Assembly: GCF_946221145.1 (NCBI RefSeq)
Contig: NZ_CAMIOH010000181.1
Coordinates: forward strand, 1-6,479
Length of the DNA: 6,479 nt
DNA from: an uncultured Paracoccus sp.
Lineage (GTDB): Bacteria > Pseudomonadota > Alphaproteobacteria > Rhodobacterales > Rhodobacteraceae
Reading direction: 5' to 3'
Both the position numbers and the translations under genes were made by a program. Of the stretch, positions 6,048 to 6,479 are shown piece by piece. The notes under the pieces are model-generated. The model saw nothing but the letters and a program-made list of their open reading frames with translations, made no database searches and had not been told where the DNA came from. The first letter of the stretch is position 1; every line of letters begins with the position of its first letter.

Positions 6048-6479
6048 ATGAGCAATCCCAATTTCTCGCGTCGCGGGGCGATCCTGGCGGTCGCGGCGAT
6101 GCTGTCGACAACCTCTACCCTTGCCTTTGCCGCCACCGGCTCGGACGAAAAGCCGAACCTGCTGAGCATCACCAAGGACCCCGGCTGCGGCTGCTGCGGC
6201 GCCTGGGCCGATCTGGCCATCGAGGCGGGGTTCGAGGTGGAGATCACTGAGGCCAGCGACTATGTCGGCATGAAGCGCGACGCCGCTGTGCCCGAAAACC
6301 TGTGGTCCTGCCACACGACCCGGATCAGCGGCTATATCGTCGAGGGCCATGTGCCCTTCGCGGCCATAAGGCAGCTTCTGGAACAGCGCCCCGACATTAA
6401 CGGGATCGCCGTGCCGGGGATGCCCGCCGGCTCGCCGGGCATGGGCGGCGGGGTCGAGGCCACCGCCGAGGTCATCGCC
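6048..6479 (+). CDS. DUF411 periplasmic metal-binding protein, C-terminus cut by window
   Basis: The first 144 residues of a DUF411-family protein (typically about 150-165 aa), open to the window end, so only a short tail is missing. The N-terminus SRRGAIL (7-13) followed by a hydrophobic core and AFA cleavage site near 26-28 is a twin-arginine-like signal. The mature part has the family marks DPGCGCCGAW (44-53; C47, C49, C50), SCHTT (87-91; C88, H89), EGHVP (99-103) and GIAVPGMPAGSPGM (119-132). These are potential Cu/metal ligands. DUF411 members are often found in copper-resistance clusters; their biochemical function is not settled. It follows csoR and the small secreted gene after a 93-base structured gap, with GAAGGA at 6034-6039 as Shine-Dalgarno. 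It probably belongs to the same copper-induced operon. Confidence 0.9.
   Translation, partial: MSNPNFSRRGAILAVAAMLSTTSTLAFAATGSDEKPNLLSITKDPGCGCCGAWADLAIEAGFEVEITEASDYVGMKRDAAVPENLWSCHTTRISGYIVEGHVPFAAIRQLLEQRPDINGIAVPGMPAGSPGMGGGVEATAEVIA

Noticed and set aside
5768..6250. Plus-strand 160-codon frame across the small secreted gene, the gap and the DUF411 gene
   Set aside because: It runs out of frame with two supported genes with signal peptides, Shine-Dalgarno sites and family motifs.

Overview
The window is high-GC DNA with alphaproteobacterial character. Codon use, ArsR-ArsC fusion style and the copper gene set suggest a Rhodobacteraceae member, perhaps Paracoccus-like; this is an inference from recognition, not a database match. 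It holds two metal-resistance modules that lie back to back, separated by about 480 bp with no convincing gene. The window cuts a gene at each end.

Left module (about 1-2408, minus strand, arsenic). Transcription order is an ArsR-ArsC fusion (1548-2387), an ArsJ-associated glyceraldehyde-3-phosphate dehydrogenase (536-1543) and arsJ (539 to beyond position 1). The genes are packed as an operon: 4 bp between the first two and a GTGA overlap between the last two. In the known ArsJ pathway, GAPDH makes 1-arseno-3-phosphoglycerate from arsenate and ArsJ exports it, after which it breaks down outside the cell. An imperfectly spaced inverted repeat that touches the start codon of the fusion gene is a good candidate for its own operator.

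Middle (2409-2885). No gene is convincing. There is one weak minus-strand reading frame and possible frame-shifted coding remnants.

Right module (2886-6479, copper). A Cu(I)-type P1B ATPase (copA, minus strand) is divergent from a CsoR copper repressor gene (plus strand, TTG start). The 100-bp gap between them has two CsoR-type palindromes. csoR overlaps by one base a gene for a small secreted Cys/His-rich protein ending in a polyproline stretch. A strongly structured intergenic RNA follows, then a DUF411 periplasmic metal-binding protein gene cut by the window end. CsoR probably senses Cu(I) and releases both the pump and the periplasmic genes.

The most interesting part is 5631-6050: a secreted Cys-rich small ORF with a Pro-rich C-terminus, followed by stem-loops that may enclose the ribosome binding site of the next copper gene. 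This resembles the layout described for cutF-cutO in Rhodobacter capsulatus, but here the downstream gene is a DUF411 protein, so it may be a related, undescribed copper-responsive translational switch. The second point of interest is that the ArsR-ArsC fusion has only three cysteines, all in the ArsC domain.
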